A stretch of DNA of 64,000 nucleotides from an uncultured Saprospiraceae bacterium (GCA_937959115.1 CALGAW010000022.1:144924-208923); one strand, 5' to 3'. Positions 9,630-19,786 are shown, counted from the first letter of the stretch. Numbers and translations: made by a program. The notes: generated from the letters alone by a model not told the origin.

Positions 9630-9637
9630 CAAATTTA
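9630..9637 (-). promoter_or_regulatory. Putative -7 box TAAATTTG of the second monooxygenase gene
   Basis: TAAATTTG on the minus strand ends four bases before the ATG at 9625, in the same geometry as the box at 8101-8108. About 290 bases of AT-rich sequence lie upstream without a recognisable gene. Confidence 0.45.
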
Positions 9638-9916
9638 CGTAAAAGATGTTAAAAGGAGGTATCTGGTTTCAATGGTGAACATTTCAATTTTTCGATATTA
9701 TTGCATTATTAAAATAATGAAGAAAATTGTTAGATTTTAATAGAAATTTTCTGAAATACAATGAAAATTGTAATTTAAATAATTACTTTAATTAAATTAG
9801 GTTAATTAATTGTTAAACAACACTTTATTTATTGATTAGTTTACTTCAAAAGCAATATAGTTTAATTCAAATAATTTTCCTTGTACATTGTACAGTATAT
9901 TTAGTAGTAATTCTTT

Positions 9917-11665
9917 CTATTTTTCCTTTATTTCTTTCAATTCTCTAATCAGCGTATCGATTTGCTTTTGCTGCGTATCGATTATTTTTTGTTGTTCTTG
10001 AGTAGCATTTATTAATACAGGAATTAATGTTTGGTAAGTCATTCCCATTCTTTCCATTTCCACTTTTTGCATTTCCAGATTGTTTTCATCCAAAATTTTA
10101 TAATCATGTGTTTTAACTGCTTCTGGCACTAAAGGTAATACCTCCTGTGCGATCAAACCAACTTTTGATTCCTGATTGGGATCTAGATTTAAGGTATAAG
10201 ATACTGGTCTCATTTTAAGAATTTCATTCAGACCATAGGAAAGATTGGTAATGTTCGATTTTTCTCTTTTATCGGAAACATTTACAAAATCATCTGCAAA
10301 TACATCATCCCAAGCTCTTTCTGTAGTGGAGTGTCCTAAATCCTTGTTCAAGTGTGTTAACGGAGAAAATTGGCCATTGATTGCAATTTCATTGTTATAG
10401 TCAACTAAATATTCGGTGGATCCTATCCCAATTGTAGTTCCTGACTGGGTTCCTCCTCCAATATCAAAATCGGCAACATATGTTTGCGTCACACCATTAA
10501 TTATTGTGCCGTTTGCTGGTAAAAATCCATCGTCGGCACCAAAACGGACAACATCATTTATAGCATCCAATAAAAAGGCGTTTTCGTTATTCTCAGATTC
10601 CATTCTAGTGTTATTCGCTTGGCCGGATTCATTTACTATTACAGCTCCATCATTAAAGATTGCAGCTGTTTTTCCAATACCATATGAATTAAAATAACCA
10701 GCAACGGAACCTGCAGCAGATTGGCTAGTTACAGAGTTATAAGTGCCGTAAACGCGTTGGTTATTTGCATTTCCTCCTTGGATGTTGTTGTGAACACCAT
10801 ATGCAGAACCATTACTTTCAGATATAAAGTTTCGTGTTCCATACTTCGTATCCGTGTTTGAATTGACAATACTATTATAAATAGCAGTTATCTGACCAGC
10901 TTCATCTCCAGCTGCATTACTTCCACTTTTCTTACCAAGGGTATTTCTAAAACCCATGATGGCACCAGGCGCATCTGCCACCGAATTGGAGATACCGTAT
11001 TTTAAGCCAGTTCCAGTCAAAGTGATATCGTTAGCTATACCTGTTGCGGTTTGGTCACCATCTCCTCGGAGTGAATTATTTATTCCATATAGAGATCCAG
11101 ACTCTCCTGCGTCGGTATCCATTGTATTGCTAATTCCAAACTTCAGGTTAACGGGTGACGGTCTCATAAAATTCGCGATCCCTGTTTGATAGATTTCTTC
11201 AGTTACTACTTGAAAGTGAGCAGCTGAGGCAAAGGAAAATGTTCCAACATGGACACCACCAGCTGAAGTTATCCCCATACGTTTTAGGTTATTGGTTCTA
11301 AAATTGAAATGTTGAGCATCTGTTGTTCCTATAAAGTTAGAAAAAGGGTTGATACCAGCATTCCCATTAAGCTCCCAGCCTGCTCCACCAGCGGGTAGAT
11401 TTGACCAAATTGCAGAACCGCCAATGGAAGTCAATACTTGACCGCTTTGTCCTGGATTCACATTAAACAAAACACCACTCGGATTTGATAAGACTACTCT
11501 ACTGCCTGATCCAGAAAGACTACTGATTTTTACTCTGCCTAAAACATCTAATGATTCAGTTGGTGTTACAGTACCTATTCCGACATTTTGAGCATTTGTG
11601 CCATTTATGAATAATAGGACGAGAAAAAGAGGGAGAAGATTTTTCATTTTTATTACAGATTTCAT
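9917..11665 (-). CDS. Secreted tail-fibre-like protein with C-terminal S74 chaperone domain
   Basis: 582 residues. A signal peptide is clear from the second methionine (MKNLLPLFLVLLFINGTNAQ, ATG at 11647), which is an alternative start. The first mature part (VGIGTVTPTESLDVLGRV) is the short motif common at the start of Bacteroidota secreted fibre proteins. The middle is a long Gly/Asn/Ser-rich stretch with repeated YG(I/V/T) and N-S-V patterns, probably a trimeric beta-helix. The C-terminal about 110 residues begin SDKREKSNI and include VGLIAQEVLPLVPEAV, the S74 intramolecular chaperone that trimerises and cuts itself off, as in phage endosialidase tail spikes. A coiled coil with repeated QKQID closes it. 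No other phage genes are near. Confidence 0.85.
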   Translation of the reverse strand: MKSVIKMKNLLPLFLVLLFINGTNAQNVGIGTVTPTESLDVLGRVKISSLSGSGSRVVLSNPSGVLFNVNPGQSGQVLTSIGGSAIWSNLPAGGAGWELNGNAGINPFSNFIGTTDAQHFNFRTNNLKRMGITSAGGVHVGTFSFASAAHFQVVTEEIYQTGIANFMRPSPVNLKFGISNTMDTDAGESGSLYGINNSLRGDGDQTATGIANDITLTGTGLKYGISNSVADAPGAIMGFRNTLGKKSGSNAAGDEAGQITAIYNSIVNSNTDTKYGTRNFISESNGSAYGVHNNIQGGNANNQRVYGTYNSVTSQSAAGSVAGYFNSYGIGKTAAIFNDGAVIVNESGQANNTRMESENNENAFLLDAINDVVRFGADDGFLPANGTIINGVTQTYVADFDIGGGTQSGTTIGIGSTEYLVDYNNEIAINGQFSPLTHLNKDLGHSTTERAWDDVFADDFVNVSDKREKSNITNLSYGLNEILKMRPVSYTLNLDPNQESKVGLIAQEVLPLVPEAVKTHDYKILDENNLEMQKVEMERMGMTYQTLIPVLINATQEQQKIIDTQQKQIDTLIRELKEIKEK

Positions 11666-11926
11666 TAATTGATACTTACAATATAATGAAAATTCGATTT
11701 ATCTTTTGAATTTTATTTAAGTAAAAAAAATATAACTCCTTGTCTATCTAGGTTTTAATTAGGAAAAGCCCAAAATTAAGGTGACTTTCTTGTGAAGCAC
11801 TTTTGAAAAATCGAAAAGCGACTAATAGCTGTATACTGTGGGTAATTCTTGCTTTACTAACACCTTAATAGTATAACTAAAAGAAAAGAAATCCGTTAAT
11901 GTATACGCAAATGAAGAAAAAAATTA

Positions 11927-11934
11927 CATTTGTG
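11927..11934 (+). promoter_or_regulatory. Putative -7 box TACATTTG of the thr operon
   Basis: TACATTTG matches TAnnTTTG and lies 20 bases before the thrA ATG. The implied leader is only about 13-15 bases, too short for a thr leader peptide or attenuator, so control by attenuation seems unlikely here if this is the only promoter. Confidence 0.5.
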
Positions 11935-11954
11935 TATATAAACGAATAACTCAA

Positions 11955-14399
11955 ATGAAAGTATTAAAATTTGGAGGGTCATCTGTTGCAAAACCAGAAC
12001 GAATAAGCCAAGTGGTAACGATCTTGAAATCTTACCTAGAAAATGGGCAGCAGTTTGCGGCCGTTTTCTCTGCATTTGGTGGAGTGACGGACAGTATTAT
12101 CAAAATGGCTGATCTAGCGCAAACCGGCAATGAGGAATATAGAACTGTGTTAGCCGATTTTAAAATAAGGCACAGAGATGCTGCAAAACACTTGATTACA
12201 GGACCCCGACGAAACAAAGTATTCTCCGAACAGGAAATCGCGTTTACGGAAATGGGCAATATCTTACATGGAATTTTTCTAGTGCGTGATGTCTCGAAAC
12301 GGACCATGGACTATTTATTAAGTTTTGGTGAACGGAATTCTGCTTTTCTGATTGCGCATGCCCTTCTGGAACATGATGTGCCAGCAAGTTATCTCGATGC
12401 TCGGGCCTTGATTAAAACCAATGATCAATTCGGTAGCGCGAAGGTAGATTTTGCACAGACAGAAGAAAACATTAAAAAACACTTTAAGGAACAATCCGAT
12501 ATTCAGATCATCACAGGATTTATTGGTTCTACTAGCGACGGTATCACTACAACACTGGGTCGAGGAGGTTCAGATTATACGGTTTCAATAGTTGGTGCCT
12601 GCTTGGATGTTGAGGAGATTGAGATTTGGACAGATGTGAATGGAGTAATGACTGCAGATCCAAGGAAAGTGAAACGTGCATTCAGTATTGACAGTATGAC
12701 ATATGCTGAAGCCATGGAGATGTCTCATTTCGGAGCTAAGGTAATTTATCCACCAACGCTTCAACCTGCATTGAATAAGAAAATACCGATACGGATTAAA
12801 AATACGTTTGAGCCAGCATTTCCTGGTACAAAGATCAGTGAAGAACTTATAGAAACAAGCCATCCTATCAAAGGTGTTTCTTCTATTACAGATATCAATT
12901 TGATGACATTGCAAGGAAGCGGTTTGGTTGGTGTCAAGGGAACAGCTGCCCGCTTGTTTCAGGCATTAGCCATTAGTGGTGTGAATATCATCATGATAAC
13001 TCAAGGGTCATCAGAATATGCGATCAACTTTGCAGTGAAACCTGGTGATGCAGGATTGGCTAAAGCAGCAATTGAAGAAGAGTTTGCTTTGGAACTGAAA
13101 ACCAATTATATAGATCCCTTGAAAATAGAAGAAAATCTATCTGTTGTAGCGGTGATCGGTGAACATATGCGGTATCAGCCAGGAATTGCCGGTCGGGTGT
13201 TTCAAGCGCTTGGCAAAAATGGGGTTAACCTAGTGGCTATTGCACAAGGAAGCTCTGAGCTAAATATCTCAATGATTATCGGCAAGGAAAATGAAGTCAA
13301 AGCGTTGAATGCCATTCACGAAGCATTTTTCTTGTCGGATATTAAAGTGATTCACTTGTTTATGGTTGGTGTGGGTTTGATTGGTGGTACATTGCTTAAG
13401 CAGATTCAACAACAACATGATTATCTCAGTAAGAATAGAGGACTAGAAATCAAAGTCGCCGGACTCGCCAACAGTAAGCGATATGTGATGGAGTCTGACG
13501 GAATTGATCTAAACAACTGGAAGGCTGCACTTGATGGTAGCAAGGAAGCCATGACCATTGAATCTTTCATTGATAGAATGAAAGGGTTGAATTTAAGAAA
13601 CACGATTTTCATTGATAATACAGCAAATAAAGATATTCCAAATCAATACGCTTCTATTTTAGACAAAAGTATTTCAATCATTACTCCAAATAAAATAGCA
13701 ACATCATCTGATTATCAAAGTTATATCCATTTAAAATCATTGGCTAAAAAACGGAATGTCGGTTTTCTGTATGAAACAAATGTGGGTGCAGGATTGCCAG
13801 TGATACGTACGTTGAGTGATTTGATTTCTAGTGGTGATGAAATTCTGAAAATTGAGGGCGTATTGTCTGGTTCACTGTCTTATATTTTTAATAAGTTTGA
13901 ACCTGGAATGGCTTTTTCTGATATCGTACAAGAAGCAAAGGAACTGGGATACACTGAACCTGATCCGCGAGAAGACTTGAGTGGGATGGATGTGCGAAGA
14001 AAACTATTGATCTTAAGTCGGGAGGCAGGTTTGCCAATGGAGGCAGATGATATTGTAATTGAGGGTATCTTGCCACAGGCCTGTGTGGACGCGCCAACTG
14101 TTCCTGATTTTTTTGAGGCACTGAAGGCGAACGAATCTCATTTCAGTGGGTTGATTGAGCGGGCGGCTGCTAGTAGCAAGAAGCTGCGGTTTATTGCTGG
14201 GCTAGACAACGGTAAGGCTACCATTTCACTGAAAGAGGTGAATAGTGATCATCCGTTTTATGGGTTGTCTGGTAGTGATAATATGATTGTGTTTACGACT
14301 GCACGATACAAGGAGCGGCCATTGGTGGTTAGAGGACCAGGAGCAGGTGCAGAGGTTACTGCTGCTGGGGTGTTTGCTGAGGTTATATCGCTAGGATAA
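11955..14399 (+). CDS. thrA: Bifunctional aspartokinase / homoserine dehydrogenase I
   Basis: 814 residues, the usual length for the fused enzyme. It phosphorylates aspartate and later reduces aspartate semialdehyde to homoserine with NAD(P)H, the first and third steps toward threonine and methionine. The kinase domain opens with KFGGSSV (residues 5-11) and has GRGGSDYT at 202-209. Two ACT-type segments follow (about 310-460; VGVKGTAARLFQAL and VAVIGEHMRYQPGIAGRVFQALG), the likely sites of threonine feedback. The dehydrogenase starts near residue 467 with MVGVGLIGGTLL and includes NKIATSS and GVLSGSLSYIFN. It is the first gene of thrABC. Confidence 0.97.
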   Translation: MKVLKFGGSSVAKPERISQVVTILKSYLENGQQFAAVFSAFGGVTDSIIKMADLAQTGNEEYRTVLADFKIRHRDAAKHLITGPRRNKVFSEQEIAFTEMGNILHGIFLVRDVSKRTMDYLLSFGERNSAFLIAHALLEHDVPASYLDARALIKTNDQFGSAKVDFAQTEENIKKHFKEQSDIQIITGFIGSTSDGITTTLGRGGSDYTVSIVGACLDVEEIEIWTDVNGVMTADPRKVKRAFSIDSMTYAEAMEMSHFGAKVIYPPTLQPALNKKIPIRIKNTFEPAFPGTKISEELIETSHPIKGVSSITDINLMTLQGSGLVGVKGTAARLFQALAISGVNIIMITQGSSEYAINFAVKPGDAGLAKAAIEEEFALELKTNYIDPLKIEENLSVVAVIGEHMRYQPGIAGRVFQALGKNGVNLVAIAQGSSELNISMIIGKENEVKALNAIHEAFFLSDIKVIHLFMVGVGLIGGTLLKQIQQQHDYLSKNRGLEIKVAGLANSKRYVMESDGIDLNNWKAALDGSKEAMTIESFIDRMKGLNLRNTIFIDNTANKDIPNQYASILDKSISIITPNKIATSSDYQSYIHLKSLAKKRNVGFLYETNVGAGLPVIRTLSDLISSGDEILKIEGVLSGSLSYIFNKFEPGMAFSDIVQEAKELGYTEPDPREDLSGMDVRRKLLILSREAGLPMEADDIVIEGILPQACVDAPTVPDFFEALKANESHFSGLIERAAASSKKLRFIAGLDNGKATISLKEVNSDHPFYGLSGSDNMIVFTTARYKERPLVVRGPGAGAEVTAAGVFAEVISLG

Positions 14400-14465
14400 T
14401 TTTTGAAAGATATGAACACCAACCTTTGAAATTATTTGTAATATTATCGTGCAAAGAGAAGACAT

Positions 14466-15401
14466 ATGAAAACAGGAATTAAGGTATTTGCTCCAGCTAC
14501 CGTTTCGAATCTAGGATGTGGTTTTGACTTATTGGGTTTTCCTATTAATGGACCTGGGGATGTGGTCAATGCAAAGTTTTGCGATAAACCTGGGATACAC
14601 ATTACCAAGATTACGAAAGGGAAGATGTTGCCTTATGAAACACATAAGAATACTGCTGGAGTAGCTGCCTATGCTGTCCTCGAGAAATTGGGTAAAGAAA
14701 AGGAAATTGGTATTGAATTAGAAATTCATAAGAAAATGCCTTTCGGTAGTGGCATGGGAAGTAGTGCAGCAAGTGCAGTCGCTGGAGCAATCGCTGTCAA
14801 TTACTTATTAGACGAACCGTTGACTGAATGGGAATTGTTACCGTTGGCTGCCAAGGGAGAAATGATAGCGAGTGGGGGAGACATTCATTTGGATAATGTT
14901 GCTCCTTGTCTGCTAGGAGGATTGACGTTTAATCGGAATAATGCAGCGTACGATGTTCATCGTGTTTATACACCGAAAGGAGTGCACTGCACGTTGATTT
15001 ATCCGCACATTAAGATATTGACAAAGGATGCTCGTGATATTTTGAGTCCAACTACGACCTTAAAAAAACATGTGGAACAGTCTGCGAATATGGGCGGGTT
15101 GTTACTTGGATTCATTAATGGTGATTTGGAACTGGTTGCTCGCTCCTTGAAAGATGTAATTATAGAACCGCAACGAGCAAAATTGATTGCTGGATTTTAT
15201 GATGTACAGAAAGCAGCCATGGAAGCTGGAGCATTGGGTTGTAGTATTTCTGGTGCAGGCCCATCTATTTTTGCCTTGAGTGACAATAGTGTAATTGCTG
15301 AAGAAATTGGCGTTGCTATGAAAGAAGTATATGATCGGATGGGAATTAAAAATGATTTGTTTGTTTCTACGATTAATAAGGAAGGGGCGGTTTTATATTA
15401 G
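14466..15401 (+). CDS. thrB: Homoserine kinase
   Basis: 311 residues, GHMP kinase superfamily, catalysing ATP-dependent phosphorylation of homoserine in the cytoplasm. The N-terminal APATVSNLGCGFD and the ATP-binding loop PFGSGMGSSAASAVAG (residues 92-107) are diagnostic; GCSISGAGPSIFAL near residue 258 is the third GHMP motif. It follows thrA by 66 bases and precedes thrC, the standard pathway order. Nothing is missing compared with characterised family members. Confidence 0.97.
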   Translation: MKTGIKVFAPATVSNLGCGFDLLGFPINGPGDVVNAKFCDKPGIHITKITKGKMLPYETHKNTAGVAAYAVLEKLGKEKEIGIELEIHKKMPFGSGMGSSAASAVAGAIAVNYLLDEPLTEWELLPLAAKGEMIASGGDIHLDNVAPCLLGGLTFNRNNAAYDVHRVYTPKGVHCTLIYPHIKILTKDARDILSPTTTLKKHVEQSANMGGLLLGFINGDLELVARSLKDVIIEPQRAKLIAGFYDVQKAAMEAGALGCSISGAGPSIFALSDNSVIAEEIGVAMKEVYDRMGIKNDLFVSTINKEGAVLY

Positions 15402-15460
15402 TAACGGATGTAGTGGCGAATTGTAATTTGTCCTCAGCACGTTTTTTAAAAAAGATTCGA

Positions 15461-16750
15461 ATGAAATTATATAGTACGAAGAATCCGAAGGTGTTTTACA
15501 GTTTGAAGGAAGCTGTGCTAAAAGGCTTGCCAGATGACAATGGGTTGTTTATGCCCCAATCGATTCCGAAATTGCCCAATACTTTTTTTGAAGGGATAAA
15601 AGGAATGTCGTTTACTGAAGTCGCTTTTGAAATGGCGCATGGTCTAATTGGTGATTCGATTCCGGCTAACGACTTACTTCAGATTGTGGAGTCTTCTGTG
15701 AATTTTCCTGCACCCGTTATCAGTTTGTCTAATGACATAAAAGTTCTGGAGTTGTTCCATGGACCTTCACTTGCCTTTAAGGATTTCGGTGCGCGTTTTA
15801 TGGCGCAGCTGATGAGTTATTACAATGATAGTGATGAACCATTACGAATATTAGTTGCAACTTCTGGAGATACGGGTGGGGCAGTGGCTGCTGGTTTTTT
15901 AAATACACCAGGCATAGAAGTAGTGATTTTATATCCAAGTGGAAAGGTATCTGATTTACAGGAAAAGCAATTAACTACGCTGGGTGGAAACATTACAGCG
16001 CTTGAAGTAGATGGCACATTTGATGATTGCCAACACTTAGTCAAGCAAGCATTTTTAGATAAGGAGTTGACATCAAAGCATCGGCTAAGTTCTGCTAATT
16101 CCATCAATATTGCTAGAGTGATTCCTCAGATGTTTTATTATGTAGAAGCTTATAAGCAGTTATCCGATAAGCGTAAACCATTGGTGTTTAGTGTGCCAAG
16201 TGGGAACTTCGGAAATCTGACTGCAGGCCTTTTTGCTAAGCGAATGGGCTTACCAGTAAGTCAGTTTATCGCTGCTACAAATGAGAATGATATTGTACCT
16301 AAGTACCTAAAGTCAGGGAACTATGAACCTCGTCCTTCTGTCCGCACATTGAGCAATGCAATGGATGTTGGAGCACCAAGTAACTTTGCTCGAATGTTGG
16401 ATTTAAATTGTTCCACGTGGAACATTATGAAAGACGAAATTACGGGATACGCGTACAACGATATGGCTACGAAAAAGGGCATTGCTGAGGTATGGAATCA
16501 ACACGATTATGTGATCGATCCACATGGTGCAGTTGGGTATTTAGCATTGCAAGATTATATGAAAGAAAACGGTTCAGTAAATGGGGTAGTCCTGGAAACT
16601 GCCCACCCTTCAAAATTTTTGGATACTGTAGAAGAGGTGATTGGAAAGCAAGTTGAGGTTCCTGAAAGACTAGCTGTTTTAAATGATCGAACTAAGGTAG
16701 CAATCGATATGAGTATTCGCTTCAAAGACTTTAAGGAATGGTTGATTTAA
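15461..16750 (+). CDS. thrC: Threonine synthase
   Basis: 429 residues from the ATG at 15461. The frame is open from a GTG at 15413, but the extra 16 residues (starting MANCNLSSARF) lack family likeness while MKLYSTKNP is the expected N-terminus. The PLP lysine lies in GPSLAFKDFGARF (Lys107), and the phosphate-cradle TSGDTGGAVAAGF is present. The enzyme turns O-phosphohomoserine into threonine and phosphate, the last step of the operon. A strong terminator follows 35 bases after the stop. Confidence 0.96.
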   Translation: MKLYSTKNPKVFYSLKEAVLKGLPDDNGLFMPQSIPKLPNTFFEGIKGMSFTEVAFEMAHGLIGDSIPANDLLQIVESSVNFPAPVISLSNDIKVLELFHGPSLAFKDFGARFMAQLMSYYNDSDEPLRILVATSGDTGGAVAAGFLNTPGIEVVILYPSGKVSDLQEKQLTTLGGNITALEVDGTFDDCQHLVKQAFLDKELTSKHRLSSANSINIARVIPQMFYYVEAYKQLSDKRKPLVFSVPSGNFGNLTAGLFAKRMGLPVSQFIAATNENDIVPKYLKSGNYEPRPSVRTLSNAMDVGAPSNFARMLDLNCSTWNIMKDEITGYAYNDMATKKGIAEVWNQHDYVIDPHGAVGYLALQDYMKENGSVNGVVLETAHPSKFLDTVEEVIGKQVEVPERLAVLNDRTKVAIDMSIRFKDFKEWLI

Positions 16751-16785
16751 TGTTTTATTAAGCGTCAGAAAATTAAATTGTAAAT

Positions 16786-16815
16786 AAAAAGCCGATGAAT
16801 GATCATCGGCTTTTT
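16786..16815. terminator. Bidirectional rho-independent terminator between thrC and the M1 peptidase gene
   Basis: A perfect 13-bp stem (16786-16798 with 16803-16815) has a GC core GCCGATGA, a four-base loop ATGA, an A-run on the left and a T-run on the right. It can end transcription of thrC on the plus strand and of the convergent M1 peptidase gene on the minus strand. Confidence 0.92.
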
Positions 16816-16862
16816 AAATAATTCTATTCTTTAATTAATCATCAAACATAAATAACTAATCA

Positions 16863-19175
16863 TTATCGTTCTGCCTTTTTAGCTTTGTTTGCTTTTTGCA
16901 TTGGATTGCCATAAGACTTTTGTTTGAATAATTCGAACCTTGATGGTGTTTGTTTTGGTGGCCAATAGTTGTTTGAAACATCAGTATCCGCCACTTCTAG
17001 AAATGGATCAAATGTGATTTGTTTGATTTCTTTCTTCGTAACAAATACTTTTTGAATTTCCTTTTCTTCTATTTTCCAGATTTCTGCTGGTATTCGTTGA
17101 ACCTCTTTTGAACCATCTTGATATTCAAATTCAAGGATTAAAGGCATAACTAAACCACCGTGGTTATGGAAAGTGATTTCATAAAAATTATACCCTTTTT
17201 TGATGAATGCTTTTTCATCACTTGTCAAGTTATTTAAGTACTGGCTATAATCCTGTCGGTCTAGGATTGTTACTTTGAATGGATCATAACTATCATAGAA
17301 ATCCTTTAATTGTGGTTTTCTTTCAATTTCTGTTCGCGGAATATCCTTGTCATTGGCAATGTCGTATTGTGCTCTAGGTCTTGCTTCATATTCCTTCTTA
17401 GCCAATTGCATTGCAATGGCTGGATCCTGGTCACTGAGTTTAAACCAACGCACATTTTCAATTCCAATGTCTACATGATCATTCGTATAGAACCATCCTC
17501 TCCAAAACCAATCGAGGTCAACACCTGATGCATCTTCCATTGTTCTGAAGAAGTCAGCAGGTGACGGATGCTTGAACATCCATCGTTGTGAATACTTTTT
17601 AAAAGCATAGTCGAATAACTCACGACCCATTACAGTTTCCCTAAGTATTGATAAGGCAGTAGCTGGTTTACCATACGCATTGTTCCCAAATTGATGGATG
17701 GATTCTGAGTTCGTCATGATTGGAGAGATCTTACTTTTATCACCTCTCATGTAAGGAACAATGTTTTTCGGTGGTCCTCTCCTTGATGGCCAATCTCTAT
17801 CCCATTCTTGCTCAGTGAGGTATTGGAGAAAACTGTTGAGTCCTTCGTCCATCCATGTCCATTGTCTTTCATCTGAGTTGACAATCATCGGGAAATAGTT
17901 GTGTCCTACTTCATGGATGATGACACCAATCATCCGTTGTTTAGTTCTTGCAGGATACGTTCCATCTTTTTCAGGGCGACCGAAATTGAAGCAAATCATT
18001 GGATACTCCATTCCAATTCTAGCAGCGTGCACGGATATTGCTACTGGATACGGATAATCAAATGTATGTCGTGAATAAACTTCAAGCGTTTTTGCTACTG
18101 CTTCAGTGGAGTATTGTTCCCATAATGGGTTTCCTTCTTTCGGGTAGTAACTCATTGCCATGATGGTTCTGTCTCCTTGTTTGACACCCATCGCATCCCA
18201 TATGAACTTTCTGCTTGTTGCAAAGGCAAAATCTCTTACATTCTCAGCATGGAATGTCCATGTCTTTTTAGACTTGCTTCTTGATTTCTCATTCCGTTCA
18301 GCTTCTGACTGATTAATAATAATGACAGGTTTGGTTGCTGTCTTTGACTTATCGTATCGACTCATTTGTTCCTTGGTCAACACTTCATCTGGGTTTTGCA
18401 ATTCACCTGTAGAAGCAACTACATGATCACTAGGAACGGTTAGGTCTACTTTGTAATCTCCAAACACAAGCGCAAACTCTCCTCTTCCAAGGAACTGTTT
18501 GTTTTGCCAACCTTCTACTTCATTGTAAACGGCCATTCTTGGAAAGAATTGGGCAATAGTGTAGAGGTAGTTCTTATCTTCTTCAAAATATTCGTAGCCG
18601 GATCTTCCCCAATACTTCATTCTATCTTGAATATTGTACCACCATTTTACTTTGAAACTGACTTTACTTCCTGGCAATAATGCAGTCGGCAAATCAATTC
18701 TCAGCATTGTTTTATTGATGGTGAAGTCAAGTGGTTGACCATTTGCTTGTTTGATATAGTCGATATTGAATCCACCATCAAATTCAGGGATCAACTGTTT
18801 GAGTGCTCGGAGAGATGGTTTCCTGTCATCTATTTTCGAGGTTCTGATCTTGTATGAATCGGAGTCTAGTGCTCGTACATTCTGATCTAGTTGTACCCAC
18901 AAATAATCTAAGACGTCTGGTGAGTTGTTGTGATAGGTAACGGTTTGCTCCCCAAGTATTTTTTGTTTGTCATCATCCAGCTCAATGCTCATTTCATAGT
19001 CGGCTTTTTGTTGCCAATACTCATGACCAGGTGCCCCTGACGCTGTGCGATAGATATTGGGTGTGGGTAGCTCTTGTCCTAGTTGTTTGAACTTAGATCT
19101 GTTTAGGTTTTCTTGGGCGGAAATCTGAGACAGTATAAACACAAAACTGGTTAGGAGGAGAAGGAGATTTTTCAT
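16863..19175 (-). CDS. Secreted M1-family zinc metallopeptidase
   Basis: 770 residues from the ATG at 19175; a TTG nine bases further upstream also lies in frame but spoils the signal peptide MKNLLLLLTSFVFILSQISAQ. The zinc site is HEVGH (His421, Glu422, His425) with the third ligand Glu444 in WMDEGLN, the spacing HEXXH-x18-E of gluzincins. GMEYP about 30 residues earlier stands where aminopeptidases carry the GAMEN exopeptidase motif. A lysine-rich tail (KANKAKKAER) ends the protein. It is probably periplasmic or surface-exposed. The start lies two bases after the stop of the HupE-like gene, so the two are translationally linked. Exopeptidase versus other specificity cannot be told. Confidence 0.93.
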   Translation of the reverse strand: MKNLLLLLTSFVFILSQISAQENLNRSKFKQLGQELPTPNIYRTASGAPGHEYWQQKADYEMSIELDDDKQKILGEQTVTYHNNSPDVLDYLWVQLDQNVRALDSDSYKIRTSKIDDRKPSLRALKQLIPEFDGGFNIDYIKQANGQPLDFTINKTMLRIDLPTALLPGSKVSFKVKWWYNIQDRMKYWGRSGYEYFEEDKNYLYTIAQFFPRMAVYNEVEGWQNKQFLGRGEFALVFGDYKVDLTVPSDHVVASTGELQNPDEVLTKEQMSRYDKSKTATKPVIIINQSEAERNEKSRSKSKKTWTFHAENVRDFAFATSRKFIWDAMGVKQGDRTIMAMSYYPKEGNPLWEQYSTEAVAKTLEVYSRHTFDYPYPVAISVHAARIGMEYPMICFNFGRPEKDGTYPARTKQRMIGVIIHEVGHNYFPMIVNSDERQWTWMDEGLNSFLQYLTEQEWDRDWPSRRGPPKNIVPYMRGDKSKISPIMTNSESIHQFGNNAYGKPATALSILRETVMGRELFDYAFKKYSQRWMFKHPSPADFFRTMEDASGVDLDWFWRGWFYTNDHVDIGIENVRWFKLSDQDPAIAMQLAKKEYEARPRAQYDIANDKDIPRTEIERKPQLKDFYDSYDPFKVTILDRQDYSQYLNNLTSDEKAFIKKGYNFYEITFHNHGGLVMPLILEFEYQDGSKEVQRIPAEIWKIEEKEIQKVFVTKKEIKQITFDPFLEVADTDVSNNYWPPKQTPSRFELFKQKSYGNPMQKANKAKKAER

Positions 19176-19177
19176 TT

Positions 19178-19774
19178 TTACCAAAATTTAGTTTGAGTCA
19201 TTAAATAGATTGAAACAATACCTGCCAAACTCGAAATCAAGTAATTCCAATGCTTTTCTTTAATAGAAATAATATTCATCATGAGATAAGAAACCGTCAA
19301 AATTACAAATACTATTGCGATTTGTCCTAGTTCTAATCCAACATTAAATGCGAACAAAGGTTTAAGAATACTAAAATTACCTTTCATTAAGGCTCCAATG
19401 GTTGCTTTCAAATAGTTTGAAAATCCAAGTCCATGGATTAATCCGAACAATAAAGCGATACCGTATTTAACTTTCAGGTTTCTTTTTTCAAGTAAATCAT
19501 CGTTATTCAAAACATTGTAACCGCAAGTCATCAGAATCGTAACTGGTATTAAAAACTCAATGATATCTGTTCTAATATCTACTAATTCTAATACTGCAGC
19601 GCCAAGAGCAATGGAGTGTCCAATTGTAAAAGCAGTGACAAGAATCAAGACGATTCTCCAATGAACAATTCTGTAAATAGCACAAAGAGCAACTAAAAAC
19701 AAAATATGATCATAGGCGGTAAGATCCGAAATATGCTCAAATCCAAGTTGTAAATAAAGTCTAAAGGTGGACAT
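19178..19774 (-). CDS. HupE/UreJ-like membrane protein
   Basis: 198 residues with about six hydrophobic helices. GFEHISDLTAYDHILFLVAL near the N-terminus, FTIGHSIALG, and FGLIHGLGFSNYL carry the conserved His/Asp residues of the HupE/UreJ_2 family, whose better-known members are linked with nickel or other metal uptake. Here it precedes a secreted metallopeptidase by two bases and there is no hydrogenase or urease, so a metal-transport or membrane-chaperone role for the peptidase system is only inference. A decayed copy of its 5' end lies upstream at about 20425-20556. Confidence 0.82.
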   Translation of the reverse strand: MSTFRLYLQLGFEHISDLTAYDHILFLVALCAIYRIVHWRIVLILVTAFTIGHSIALGAAVLELVDIRTDIIEFLIPVTILMTCGYNVLNNDDLLEKRNLKVKYGIALLFGLIHGLGFSNYLKATIGALMKGNFSILKPLFAFNVGLELGQIAIVFVILTVSYLMMNIISIKEKHWNYLISSLAGIVSIYLMTQTKFW

Positions 19775-19786
19775 TACTAATAATTT

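Noticed and set aside
11666..11954. Possible thr attenuator or leader peptide upstream of thrA
   Set aside because: The only promoter box lies 20 bases from the ATG, and no Thr/Ile-rich short ORF or paired hairpins were found.
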